Shown: one piece after another, positions 25,730-34,590 of the stretch
How positions within the stretch are numbered: the stretch's first letter is position 1
How the letters are laid out: every line of letters starts with the position of its first letter
DNA from: FEN-1191 sp036490715
GTDB taxonomy: Bacteria > Pseudomonadota > Gammaproteobacteria > Steroidobacterales > Steroidobacteraceae
Reading direction: 5' to 3'
Assembly (NCBI GenBank): GCA_036490715.1
Contig: DASXDL010000020.1
Location: forward strand, 1-64,000
Length of the DNA stretch: 64,000 nt
Program-made: the position numbers and the translations under genes
Notes under the pieces: model-generated
What the model was told of the DNA's origin: nothing
Databases searched by the model: none
Seen by the model: the letters and a program-made list of their open reading frames with translations, nothing else

Positions 25730-26899
25730 ATGGTGCGTGGCTTGAAGGTATCGACGGTGCCCACCTCCGCCCGACCGTGGTCGCGCGCCGCTGCGGTTGA
25801 CCGCGTTATCGACGCGGTAATCGATGCGGGTGCCATCGTCGGGATGGAAATAGTCGCAGCACTCGACGGCGCTATCGTGTATCACCGCACCGCCGGCTTG
25901 GCGGACCGCGAATCGCGCCGCCCGGTACAGCCGCACGACACCTTCCGTCTTGCCTCGATGACCAAGGCGATCGTCAGCGTGACGGCGCTGGCGCTGGTCG
26001 ACCGCGACGTGCTGCATCTGCAGGATCCAGTCACACGCTGGTTGCCGGACTTTCGGCCACGCCTGCACGACGGTCGCGAGCCGGTCATCACAATCCGGCA
26101 CCTGTTGACACACTCAGCCGGCCTCAACTACGGATTCTTGGAAGCTGCCGACGGCCCGTACCGCCAGTTGGGAATCTCCGACGGGCTGGATCAGGCCCCA
26201 GTGACACTGCAGGAGAACATCCGACGCATTGCGGCCGCGCCACTGCTGTTTGATCCGGGCGAGCGCTGGAACTACTCGGTCAGCGTCGATGTACTCGGTG
26301 CGGTTATCGAGCGCGCGACGGAGGCGACGCTTCCTGAAGCAGTGCGCACGCTCGTGACCGGACCTTTGGCCATGGACAGCCTGCAGTTCGTGGCATCGCG
26401 TGACCAATTCATCGTCACGCCGTACGCCGACGCAACACCGGAGCCAGTCCGGATGAGCAACCCATTTCGCCTCACCTTCGTCGGCGGAACCATCGACTTC
26501 GCACCCGAGCGAGCATACGACCGTAACGCCTTTCCGTCCGGCGGGACCGGCATGGTCGGTACCGCTGTCGACTATCTGCACTTTCTCGAGGCGATTCGCA
26601 CTGGAGGTGCCCCGGTGCTGGAGCCGCCCACAGCAGCCGCCATGACGCGCAGCGCGCTGGGGGCACTCGGGCCCAATCCCGGTTGCGGATTCGGCTTGGG
26701 CGTCCAGGTACTGGCAGATCCGGTGGCCGCTCAGACATCGATGAATCCAGGCTCCTGGAGCTGGGGCGGAGTCTATGGGACCCATTTCTGGGTAGATCCG
26801 GTGGCCGCGCTGTCGGTCGTCGTGCTGACCAACACCTCGCTAGCCGGGACCTTCGGTGAGTTCCCCAGCGCCCTGCAGCGCGCCGCCTATCCGGCCTAG
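25730..26899 (+). CDS. Serine hydrolase of the beta-lactamase/class C family
   Basis: A 389-aa protein of the penicillin-binding-protein-like serine hydrolase superfamily (esterases, D-aminopeptidases, class C beta-lactamases). The SxxK motif is ASMTKAI, with the nucleophile near residue 76. The YxN position reads YSVS, and the third motif is probably in the PGSWSWGGVYGTHFWVDP region, where HxG-type motifs lie. There is no signal peptide, so it is probably cytoplasmic and not an antibiotic-resistance enzyme. It is 5 nt upstream of the DUF2905 gene and shares the 5-oxoprolinase operon, so an amide or lactam substrate is a guess. The start is uncertain. Confidence 0.85.
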   Translation: MVRGLKVSTVPTSARPWSRAAAVDRVIDAVIDAGAIVGMEIVAALDGAIVYHRTAGLADRESRRPVQPHDTFRLASMTKAIVSVTALALVDRDVLHLQDPVTRWLPDFRPRLHDGREPVITIRHLLTHSAGLNYGFLEAADGPYRQLGISDGLDQAPVTLQENIRRIAAAPLLFDPGERWNYSVSVDVLGAVIERATEATLPEAVRTLVTGPLAMDSLQFVASRDQFIVTPYADATPEPVRMSNPFRLTFVGGTIDFAPERAYDRNAFPSGGTGMVGTAVDYLHFLEAIRTGGAPVLEPPTAAAMTRSALGALGPNPGCGFGLGVQVLADPVAAQTSMNPGSWSWGGVYGTHFWVDPVAALSVVVLTNTSLAGTFGEFPSALQRAAYPA

Positions 26900-26904
26900 A
26901 CGCT

Positions 26905-27105
26905 ATGCGATTCTGGTTGATCATCGCCGGGTGTATCCTCATCGCGCTCGGATTGCTATGGCCGCTGCTGCCAGGCCTTGGGCTAGGGCGGCTGCCCGGC
27001 GACATCGCCATTCACCGACGCGGTTTCGAGCTCTACTTCCCGATCACCACCTGCATCATCGTCTCGATCGTGGTGTCGCTGATCCTCTGGTGCCTGCGCA
27101 AGTAG
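26905..27105 (+). CDS. DUF2905 small membrane protein
   Basis: A 66-aa protein with two hydrophobic helices (FWLIIAGCILIALGLLWPLL and ITTCIIVSIVVSLILWCLRK) separated by GRLPGDIAIHRRGFELYFP, the DUF2905 signature. The length matches the family. The function is unknown. It sits 5 nt after the serine hydrolase and 19 nt before the 5-oxoprolinase. Confidence 0.85.
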   Translation: MRFWLIIAGCILIALGLLWPLLPGLGLGRLPGDIAIHRRGFELYFPITTCIIVSIVVSLILWCLRK

Positions 27106-27124
27106 CAACCGATCGGGTAACTGG

Positions 27125-30100
27125 GTGAAGCGCCAGTGGCAGTTCTGGATCGACCGCGGCGGCACGTTCACCGATCTGGTGGCGCGCCGGCCCGATGGCC
27201 GGCTGCTCACACATAAATTGCTGTCAGACAATCCGGAGCGCTACCCGGATGCGACCGTGCACGGCATCAGAGAACTACTTGGCCTGTCGCCCGGGCAACC
27301 CATACCGGTGGATCAGATTGAAGCGGTGAAGATGGGCACCACCGTCGCCACCAACGCACTGCTGCAGCGACAGGGCGCGCGCGTGGCGTTCGTCACCACC
27401 GCGGGGTTTGCCGATGCCCTGGTCATCGGTTACCAGAATCGGCCCAAGATTTTTGCATTGCAGATCGTGCGTCCTGCGCCGCTCTATGAGCTCGCGATCG
27501 AAGTGCGCGAACGCATCGGCGCCCACGGCGATGTCATCCGAGCGCTCGATCTGGACGATGCCAGAGCGCAGCTGCGCAGCGCACACGCCTTGGGCCTGCG
27601 CGCCTGTGCGATCTGTCTGATGCATGGCTACCGGTATCCACAGCACGAACGTGAACTGGCGGCGATCGCTGCCGAATCTGGTTTTTCGCACATCAGCCTA
27701 TCGCACCAAGCAAGCCCACTGATGAAATTCGTTGCCCGCGGCGATACCACCGTAGCCGACGCCTACCTGTCGCCGATCCTGCGCAGCTACATCGAACGCC
27801 TGAATTCACTGCTGCCCGGCATCGCGCTGCAAGTCATGCAATCCTCTGGCGGCTTAGTCGATGCGGCGCGACTCCAGGGCAAGGACGCGATCCTATCGGG
27901 GCCGGCCGGCGGCATCGTCGGGGCCGTGCGCACCGCCGCGTTGGCAGGCATAGACCGCATGATCACCTTCGACATGGGTGGCACGTCGACCGATGTCAGC
28001 CATTACGCCGGCGAATTCGAGCGCGGCTTTGATACCGAGATCGACGGCGTGCGGCTGCGCACACCGGTGTTGCAGATCCATACCGTGGCGGCTGGCGGTG
28101 GTTCGATCTGCACCTTCGACGGTCTGCGGCTGCGTGTCGGCCCGGATTCCGCCGGCGCCGTACCCGGTCCGGCCGCCTATCGGCGCGGCGGCCCGCTCAC
28201 GGTCACGGACTGCAACGTCCTATTGGGAAAACTGCGCGCCGAATGCTTTCCACGACTATTCGGAGCAGGTGGCGATCAGGAGCTCGACAGCGCAGCAGCG
28301 CGCCAGCAATTCGAGCGGCTCGCTCAGAACCTGGCCGCAGCGACCGGCCGCACGCATAGCGTCGAGCAGATCGCCAGCGGATTTCTGCAAGTGGCAGTCG
28401 ATAACATGGCCAACGCGGTGAAGAAAATCTCGGTGCAGCGTGGCTACGACGTCGGCCGGTACACGCTGGTGACCTTTGGCGGCGCCGGCGGCCAGCACGC
28501 TTGCCTGGTGGCGGACGCGCTCGGCATTCGCAGCGTATTCGTGCATCCTCTGGCCGGGGTTCTGTCGGCCTACGGCATGGGACTGGCGGATCGCCGCGTG
28601 CTGCGCCTACGGGCGATCGAAGCGCCGCTCGCTGGGCCCACCCTGGCTAGCCTTAAGTCCTCAGCGGCTGAGCTTACCGCCGTGGTCCGCCATGAACTCA
28701 TCGAACAGGGAATCGCAGTCGAACAGATCCGAACCGAGGCGCGCTGTGGACTCAAATATCAGGGCACCGACTCGACGCTGGAATGCGCTTTGCAGTCGCA
28801 ATCGGCAATGATCGCGGCTTTTGAGGCTCAATACCGACAGCGATTCGGCTTTCTGCTGCCAGAGCGTCCGCTGGTGGTGGAATCGCTAATCGTCGAGGGC
28901 ATCGGATCGCAGGGCGATGGCGCCGAGCCGGCCACTGAGCTGGCCGCGCGCCAGCACCCACTGCACCCCCTGGCCACTCACCCGGTGTTCTGCGCCGGGC
29001 AGTGGTGCGATACGCCGTTCTACGAGCGTGACACGCTGCGAGCCGGTGATCTCATCGATGGCCCTGCCGTCATCCGCGAACCCAACGCCACCACGGTGCT
29101 GGAACCCGGGTGGCGGGCGACCGTCAGACCGCTGAATCACCTGCTTCTGAACCGAATTGCGCCTTTGCATCGCGACCGATCGCGCGCGCTGGGCGTCGAT
29201 CCGGTGCGACTTGAGTTGTTCAATAACCTCTTCATGTCGATCGCCGAGCAGATGGGGGTAACACTCGCCAAGACCGCACTGTCGGTCAATATCAAGGAAC
29301 GTCTGGACTTCTCGTGCGCGCTGTTCGATGCCGCCGGGGCACTGATCGCCAATGCGCCGCACATGCCGGTTCACCTGGGATCGATGGGCGAATCGGTGCA
29401 ATCGGTGTTGGCAACGCACGCGAGCTCGATGCGGGACGGCGATGTGTACCTCGTGAATGCGCCCTACGCCGGCGGCACGCATTTGCCGGATGTCACCGCG
29501 GTCATGCCGGTATACGCGGACCGGGACACCGCGCGGCCGGATTTCTTCGTCGCCGCACGCGGCCACCACGCCGATATAGGGGGCATCACACCTGGGTCGA
29601 TGCCGGCCAATTCTTTCCATATCGATCAAGAAGGCATTCTGCTCGACAACGTATTGGCAGTTCGCGCCGGGCGACTGCTCGAGACCGAGCTGCGGGCCTT
29701 ACTAGGCACCGGCCGCTATCCGGCGCGCAACATCGATCAGAACATTGCCGACCTGCGCGCACAGGTCGCGGCCTGCCAGAGCGGCGCACTGGAACTGCAT
29801 CGCTCGATCGATCAGTTCGGCCTCGAGGTGGTGCGCGCCTACATGAGCCACGTGCAGGATCATGCCGAGGAGCTGGTACGGCGTGCCATCGGAGCGCTCA
29901 AGGACGGTCAGTTCGACTACGAATTGGACGACGGTGCCAGAATCCGCGTGCGGCTGAGCATCGACCGGGAACAGCGCGCCGCCACCGTGGATTTCACCGG
30001 CACCAGTGCCCAGCAGCACGGCAACTTCAATGCGCCGCGCGCGATCGCGCGCGCCGCCGTGCTGTATGTGTTCAGAACGCTGGTGACCGAGGACATCCCC

Positions 30101-30727
30101 ATGAACGCCGGCTGCGCCCGGCCGCTGCAGATCATTCTGCCCGAGGGCTCGATGGTGCATCCGCTCTATCCCGCCGCCGTGGTGGCCGGCAACGTCGAAA
30201 CCTCACAGGTGATCACCGACGCGCTGTACGGTGCTCTAGGGGTTCTGGCCGCGAGCCAGGGCACCATGAACAATTTCACCTTTGGCGATGCCGACCACCA
30301 GTATTACGAAACGATCGCCGGCGGCTCCGGCGCTGGCCCGAGCTTCGATGGCTGCGATGCGGTCCAGACGCACATGACCAATTCGCGTTTGACCGACCCG
30401 GAGGTACTGGAATGGCGCTTTCCGGTGCGGCTGGAGGAATTTCGCGTGCGACGCGGTTCCGGCGGCCGCGGTTTGCATCACGGCGGCGATGGCGCCGAAC
30501 GGCGCATGCGCTTTCTGCAGCCGATGACCGCCATCATGCTCGCCAATCATCGCCGCATCGCACCCTTTGGCGTCGACGGCGGCGAATCCGGAGCCGTTGG
30601 CCGCAATTGGGTGGAACGCGCCGATGGAACCAGGCTGGAATTTGGCGGCACGCAGTCGGTTGAACTCGGTGCCGACGATGTATTCGTGGTCCAGACGCCC
30701 GGTGGCGGCGGATTCGGCCAATCGTGA
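27125..30727 (+). CDS. 5-oxoprolinase (fused hydantoinase A and B)
   Basis: A 1200-aa ATP-dependent amidohydrolase. The N-terminal HyuA half begins FWIDRGGTFTDLVARRPDG and contains MGTTVATNALLQR and ITFDMGGTSTDVS. The C-terminal HyuB half starts near residue 690 (RLELFNNLFMSIAEQMG) and includes RGHHADIGGITPGSMP and GGSGAGPSFDG. The fusion and length match eukaryote-type OPLAH, which opens 5-oxo-L-proline to glutamate; hydantoin or related lactams are alternatives. The start is GTG at 27125. The end overlaps the transporter start by 4 nt (GTGA), so the transporter probably imports its substrate. Confidence 0.93.
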   Translation: MKRQWQFWIDRGGTFTDLVARRPDGRLLTHKLLSDNPERYPDATVHGIRELLGLSPGQPIPVDQIEAVKMGTTVATNALLQRQGARVAFVTTAGFADALVIGYQNRPKIFALQIVRPAPLYELAIEVRERIGAHGDVIRALDLDDARAQLRSAHALGLRACAICLMHGYRYPQHERELAAIAAESGFSHISLSHQASPLMKFVARGDTTVADAYLSPILRSYIERLNSLLPGIALQVMQSSGGLVDAARLQGKDAILSGPAGGIVGAVRTAALAGIDRMITFDMGGTSTDVSHYAGEFERGFDTEIDGVRLRTPVLQIHTVAAGGGSICTFDGLRLRVGPDSAGAVPGPAAYRRGGPLTVTDCNVLLGKLRAECFPRLFGAGGDQELDSAAARQQFERLAQNLAAATGRTHSVEQIASGFLQVAVDNMANAVKKISVQRGYDVGRYTLVTFGGAGGQHACLVADALGIRSVFVHPLAGVLSAYGMGLADRRVLRLRAIEAPLAGPTLASLKSSAAELTAVVRHELIEQGIAVEQIRTEARCGLKYQGTDSTLECALQSQSAMIAAFEAQYRQRFGFLLPERPLVVESLIVEGIGSQGDGAEPATELAARQHPLHPLATHPVFCAGQWCDTPFYERDTLRAGDLIDGPAVIREPNATTVLEPGWRATVRPLNHLLLNRIAPLHRDRSRALGVDPVRLELFNNLFMSIAEQMGVTLAKTALSVNIKERLDFSCALFDAAGALIANAPHMPVHLGSMGESVQSVLATHASSMRDGDVYLVNAPYAGGTHLPDVTAVMPVYADRDTARPDFFVAARGHHADIGGITPGSMPANSFHIDQEGILLDNVLAVRAGRLLETELRALLGTGRYPARNIDQNIADLRAQVAACQSGALELHRSIDQFGLEVVRAYMSHVQDHAEELVRRAIGALKDGQFDYELDDGARIRVRLSIDREQRAATVDFTGTSAQQHGNFNAPRAIARAAVLYVFRTLVTEDIPMNAGCARPLQIILPEGSMVHPLYPAAVVAGNVETSQVITDALYGALGVLAASQGTMNNFTFGDADHQYYETIAGGSGAGPSFDGCDAVQTHMTNSRLTDPEVLEWRFPVRLEEFRVRRGSGGRGLHHGGDGAERRMRFLQPMTAIMLANHRRIAPFGVDGGESGAVGRNWVERADGTRLEFGGTQSVELGADDVFVVQTPGGGGFGQS

Positions 30728-31989
30728 TATCTGGTCGAATCGCGGCGGCGAGCACGGTCGGAACGCTGCTCGAATATTACGACTTCGCGGTCTACAACTC
30801 ACTCGCGGCACTGGTCTTCAATGTCATCTTCTTTCCGGCGCACGATCCGCTCACCGGCGTCGTGCTGTCGCTAGCGACGTTCGCCGTCGGCTACCTGGCT
30901 CGGCCATTGGGCAGCGTCGTATTTGGGCGCCTCGGTGATACGCGCGGCCGGCGCTTCGTACTCACCAGCACGCTGATTGTGATGGGCACGACCACGGTTC
31001 TGATCGGCCTGCTGCCAACCTATGCCAGCGCAGGCATCGGGGCGCCGGTTGCGCTAGTGGCGCTGCGCTTCGTGCAGGGCGCGGCGCTGGGCGGGGAATG
31101 GGCTGGCGCGGTGCTGCTGTCGTTCGAGCACTCCCCGACCGATGCGCGCGGCCTGAATGCCGCCTGGGCACAAATGGGACCGGCGCTTGGCACCCTGCTG
31201 GCCACCGGATTCATAGCCACCATCACCTATCTGCTTACGCCGGACGACTTTCAATCCTGGGGATGGCGGATTCCCTTTCTGGTCAGCGTTGCGGTTGCGG
31301 GGTTTGGGCTTTGGATTCGGCTCAGAGTCAAAGAGACACCAATCTTCGCCGCAATCCAGTCGCGACAAATCACTGTTCGCGCGCCGCTCGGTGCGGTGCT
31401 TAGAGGTTATTGGCGACGCCTACTGCTCGCCGGCGGGTCGCGCATTGGCCCGGATGTACTGTACTCACTGCTCGCCGCATTCACGCTGACCTACCTGACG
31501 ACGGTACTGCACCGCTCGCGCGCCGCTGCGCTGGTGGCGGTCACGATCGGCGGCATCGTGCACGCCTCGACGGTGTGCTGGTGCGGAGGACTATCGGATC
31601 GGCTCGGACGACGGCCGGTGTACGCCGCCGGTGTGGCGTGCGCCATTGTCTGGGCATTTGCCTACTTTCGCGTCCTCAATAGTCTGCAACCGGTAGCGAT
31701 CGTGCTGGCGGTGGCCTCGGGCTTTTTCATTCATGCGTTGATGTACGGCCCGCAGGCCGCCTTCATCGTCGAGCAGTTTCCTACCCGCGTGCGCTATGCC
31801 GGGGCGTCGCTCGCTTACACCTGGGTCGGGGTCATCGCTGGCGGCCCGGCACCGCTGATATTTGCAGCCTTGTGGCGTTCGACCCGCTCTACGCTGTCGC
31901 TGTCGCTGTACCTGGTTGCCGCGTTGTGCCTGACGGCCGTGGCATTGCTGCTGGCGCGCGAAACTGCGCAGCGGCCGCTCGAGGACTAA
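30724..31989 (+). CDS. MHS-family major facilitator transporter
   Basis: A 421-aa transporter with about 12 hydrophobic segments. TLLEYYDFAVYNSLAAL and GRLGDTRGRRFVL (loop 2-3 signature) are typical of the metabolite:H+ symporter family (ProP, ShiA, KgtP relatives), as is RFVQGAALGGEWAGAVLL. Translation begins at GTG overlapping the 5-oxoprolinase stop. A carboxylate such as 5-oxoproline is a reasonable but unproved substrate. It is the last gene of the operon. Confidence 0.9.
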   Translation: MISGRIAAASTVGTLLEYYDFAVYNSLAALVFNVIFFPAHDPLTGVVLSLATFAVGYLARPLGSVVFGRLGDTRGRRFVLTSTLIVMGTTTVLIGLLPTYASAGIGAPVALVALRFVQGAALGGEWAGAVLLSFEHSPTDARGLNAAWAQMGPALGTLLATGFIATITYLLTPDDFQSWGWRIPFLVSVAVAGFGLWIRLRVKETPIFAAIQSRQITVRAPLGAVLRGYWRRLLLAGGSRIGPDVLYSLLAAFTLTYLTTVLHRSRAAALVAVTIGGIVHASTVCWCGGLSDRLGRRPVYAAGVACAIVWAFAYFRVLNSLQPVAIVLAVASGFFIHALMYGPQAAFIVEQFPTRVRYAGASLAYTWVGVIAGGPAPLIFAALWRSTRSTLSLSLYLVAALCLTAVALLLARETAQRPLED

Positions 31990-32306
31990 CCTGCGACACC
32001 ACGCCACCGGCGTGTCGTTGGCGCATCGCGGCCAGACTCTGCCGCAGCGTCGACCCTCAAGGCCCGGCAGCCTGGCGCGGCATTCGAAGCCGCCGCCGCG
32101 CCCACAGCATAGATATAGAGTCGCCCTGGCTGCCGGGGCTACCAGACCGTGACGCAGATCACGCTGGCGGGCGCCCCCACCCCCTGCGTCCCCGTGACCT
32201 GCGACACTCCTTGAGTCCTCGGGTGCAGACAGAATCTCGCACCGGAGGCTGACATATCCCTGGAAGGATCTGACAGCTGCTGCCGTGAAAGCCCGGCTGC
32301 CGCCGC
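31990..32306. other. 317-bp non-coding gap with two inverted repeats
   Basis: No ORF of note. A short hairpin CGACAC/GTGTCG (31994-32017) follows the transporter stop. A larger one pairs CCCGGCAGCC (32063-32072) with GGCTGCCGGG (32128-32137), plus GGCG with CGCC inside. Neither has a T-run. The 11-mer ACCTGCGACAC occurs near each end of the gap. No clear promoter for the GGDEF-EAL gene was found. Confidence 0.4.
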
Positions 32307-34571
32307 ATGCGGGATGCTCGCTGCTCGATGACAACTACATTGGACTCGCTGCGAACCTCTAGCGCGCGCGCACAAACCGCGCGTGCCGCGCCGCGCTCCG
32401 GCCCAATGTACCGGCGTGTTTTTGCCCGCTACCTCGTCAGCGCCCTGGTTCCACTGACTCTGTGCGGCGCACTGCTGTTACACCGATCTGCCGACGACGA
32501 ACCGTATTTGTTCGGCATCGCCGCGGTAACGATCCTCACAATCGTGTGGTTGTCGATGAGCTCGATTCGTCGGCGACTGCGTCGGCTCGAGCGCATGATG
32601 CAGGCCACGCGCCGCATCGCACAGCGTGATTTCGAGGCCTTTCGCGGACTGACTTGGAACGACGAATTCGGCGATTTGGCGCGCTGCCTGGCCTCGATGG
32701 CGGACAAACTCGGCGTCCAGTTCGCGGCGCTCGAAGCGCTCGCCGAAGTCGACCGTCTGCTGTTATGCACCCCGGAGCTGGAACTGATATTGGATACGCT
32801 GCTGCCGCGCATCGCCCGCCTCATCGGTTGCAGCAGCGTGTCGGTACTGCTGTTTGATCCGGACTCGAGCGAGCATGCACGCGCCTACGACTATAGCGTG
32901 ACGCAGCACGAGCAGTTGCCAGTGCGCAGAATTACCACCGACATCGCCGCGCTGCGCGCGCTGTGCGATCAACCCTCGCCGCCCCTGATCGACGCGGCCA
33001 GCGCCGGCTCGTTGGTATTCGCGTCGCCAACCGAGGCGTCGCGCACCGCCATCCGCCTGCAGGCATTGAAGCACGACGGTGATTCTATGGGCGTGTTGTG
33101 CGTGGGCTACAGCGGCGATGCGGCTGGAGGCGAGGACACCGGTATCAGTGCCGCGGATTTCGCCGACCGGATCTCGCTGATCCTTACCAATCTCAAGCAG
33201 GCCGAACGTCTGCGACGCCAGGCCAATTACGATGCACTCACCGGCCTGCAGAACCGGCAGCTGTTCTCCGATCACGTCCGTGCGGCGGTGGTAAATGCCG
33301 AGGCCGCGCGCGGCATGGGCAGCTTGCTCTATATCGATCTCGACCACTTCAAACGTGTCAACGACACCGCCGGGCACGTGGCGGGCGATGGACTTCTGCG
33401 GGTGGTCGCCGAACGCCTGACCGGCTGCGTTGGCGACGGCCACAGCATTGCCCGCTTGGGCGGTGACGAATTCGCGGTTCTGCTGAGCTCGATCGCCGAC
33501 CCGGACAATGCGCGTCGACTTTCCGAGCGAATCATAGCCACGCTGCAGGAACCCATTGCGGTCGACGGCCGTCAGCATCTGGTATCGGCCAGCATAGGCA
33601 TGACGGTGTTCCCCGCCGACGGCACCAAACTGGAGGATCTGCTGAAGGCCGGCGACATCGCCATGTATCACGCCAAGGAAGCGGGTCGCGGACGCGCGGT
33701 GTTCTTCCAGAGCGAGATGCAGCAGACACTGATAGAACGCATGAAGCTTGAGAGCGGCATGCAGCGGGCCTTCATGCGCAATGACTTCGCGCTGCACTAT
33801 CAGCCGATCGTAAATGAGGGCGGCGGCGGCACATTGGCGGTGGAGGCACTGGTGCGCTGGCCGGGTTCTGATCAGTCGCCGTACGTCTCCCCGGCGGTGT
33901 TCGTACCGGTGGCCGAGGAGAATGGCCTGATCGTCAAGCTCGGCGAGTGGATCCTTCGCACTGCCTGCGCGCAGTTCATCCGCTGGCGCAACGACGGGCT
34001 CAAGCTCGAATATGTCTCGGTGAATGTGTCGGTACGACAGCTGCGCGAGCCGGCCTACGTGCTAACACTACTGTCGGCGGTGGCAGAAAGCGGTATGCGC
34101 ACCGACGAGCTGCAGCTGGAGATCACCGAGAGCGTGCTGGCCAACGGGCCGGAGGTCGAACGTACGCTACGTGATATTGCCGCGCACGGGGTGCGGCTGG
34201 CATTGGATGACTTTGGCACCGGCTATTCGTCGCTGAATTACCTGCGCAAATACCCGATTCGGGCGGTCAAGATCGATCGCTCATTCATTCTGGGCTTACC
34301 GCACGACGTAGCCGCCTGCCGGCTGGCCGAGTCCATCATCGTTATGTGCAACGTGCTCGAGAAAAACGTCATCGCCGAAGGCGTGGAATCGGACGAGCAG
34401 CGGCAATTCCTGCGGCGCGCCGGGTGCACCACGCTGCAGGGCTACCTGCTTGGCCGGCCGATGGAGGCTGCCGACATACCGGGGTTCATCCGGCGGCTGC
34501 GTTCGACGCAGGGCGCCGAGGCAACATCCGAGCTGACCGCGAGCGATGGCGGACGCAGCCAGCGCGCCTGA
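32307..34571 (+). CDS. Membrane HAMP-GAF-GGDEF-EAL cyclic-di-GMP enzyme
   Basis: A 754-aa protein. Two N-terminal hydrophobic segments (RYLVSALVPLTLCGALLL and LFGIAAVTILTIVWLSM) are followed by a HAMP-like linker, a GAF-like sensor (about 150-300), a GGDEF domain with intact LGGDEF near residue 385, and an EAL domain with intact EALVRW near 511 plus DDFGTGYSSLNYL. Both cyclase and phosphodiesterase motifs look complete, so it could make or break c-di-GMP. Possible starts are ATG at 32307, 32328 or 32406, and none has a clear ribosome site. It converges on the hybrid kinase. Confidence 0.92.
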   Translation: MRDARCSMTTTLDSLRTSSARAQTARAAPRSGPMYRRVFARYLVSALVPLTLCGALLLHRSADDEPYLFGIAAVTILTIVWLSMSSIRRRLRRLERMMQATRRIAQRDFEAFRGLTWNDEFGDLARCLASMADKLGVQFAALEALAEVDRLLLCTPELELILDTLLPRIARLIGCSSVSVLLFDPDSSEHARAYDYSVTQHEQLPVRRITTDIAALRALCDQPSPPLIDAASAGSLVFASPTEASRTAIRLQALKHDGDSMGVLCVGYSGDAAGGEDTGISAADFADRISLILTNLKQAERLRRQANYDALTGLQNRQLFSDHVRAAVVNAEAARGMGSLLYIDLDHFKRVNDTAGHVAGDGLLRVVAERLTGCVGDGHSIARLGGDEFAVLLSSIADPDNARRLSERIIATLQEPIAVDGRQHLVSASIGMTVFPADGTKLEDLLKAGDIAMYHAKEAGRGRAVFFQSEMQQTLIERMKLESGMQRAFMRNDFALHYQPIVNEGGGGTLAVEALVRWPGSDQSPYVSPAVFVPVAEENGLIVKLGEWILRTACAQFIRWRNDGLKLEYVSVNVSVRQLREPAYVLTLLSAVAESGMRTDELQLEITESVLANGPEVERTLRDIAAHGVRLALDDFGTGYSSLNYLRKYPIRAVKIDRSFILGLPHDVAACRLAESIIVMCNVLEKNVIAEGVESDEQRQFLRRAGCTTLQGYLLGRPMEAADIPGFIRRLRSTQGAEATSELTASDGGRSQRA

Positions 34572-34590
34572 CGAGGCACCGCGATCGCAT

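Noticed and set aside
25730..26899. Antibiotic-resistance beta-lactamase
   Set aside because: There is no signal peptide and it sits in a metabolic operon. The superfamily is mostly esterases and peptidases, so resistance is not supported.
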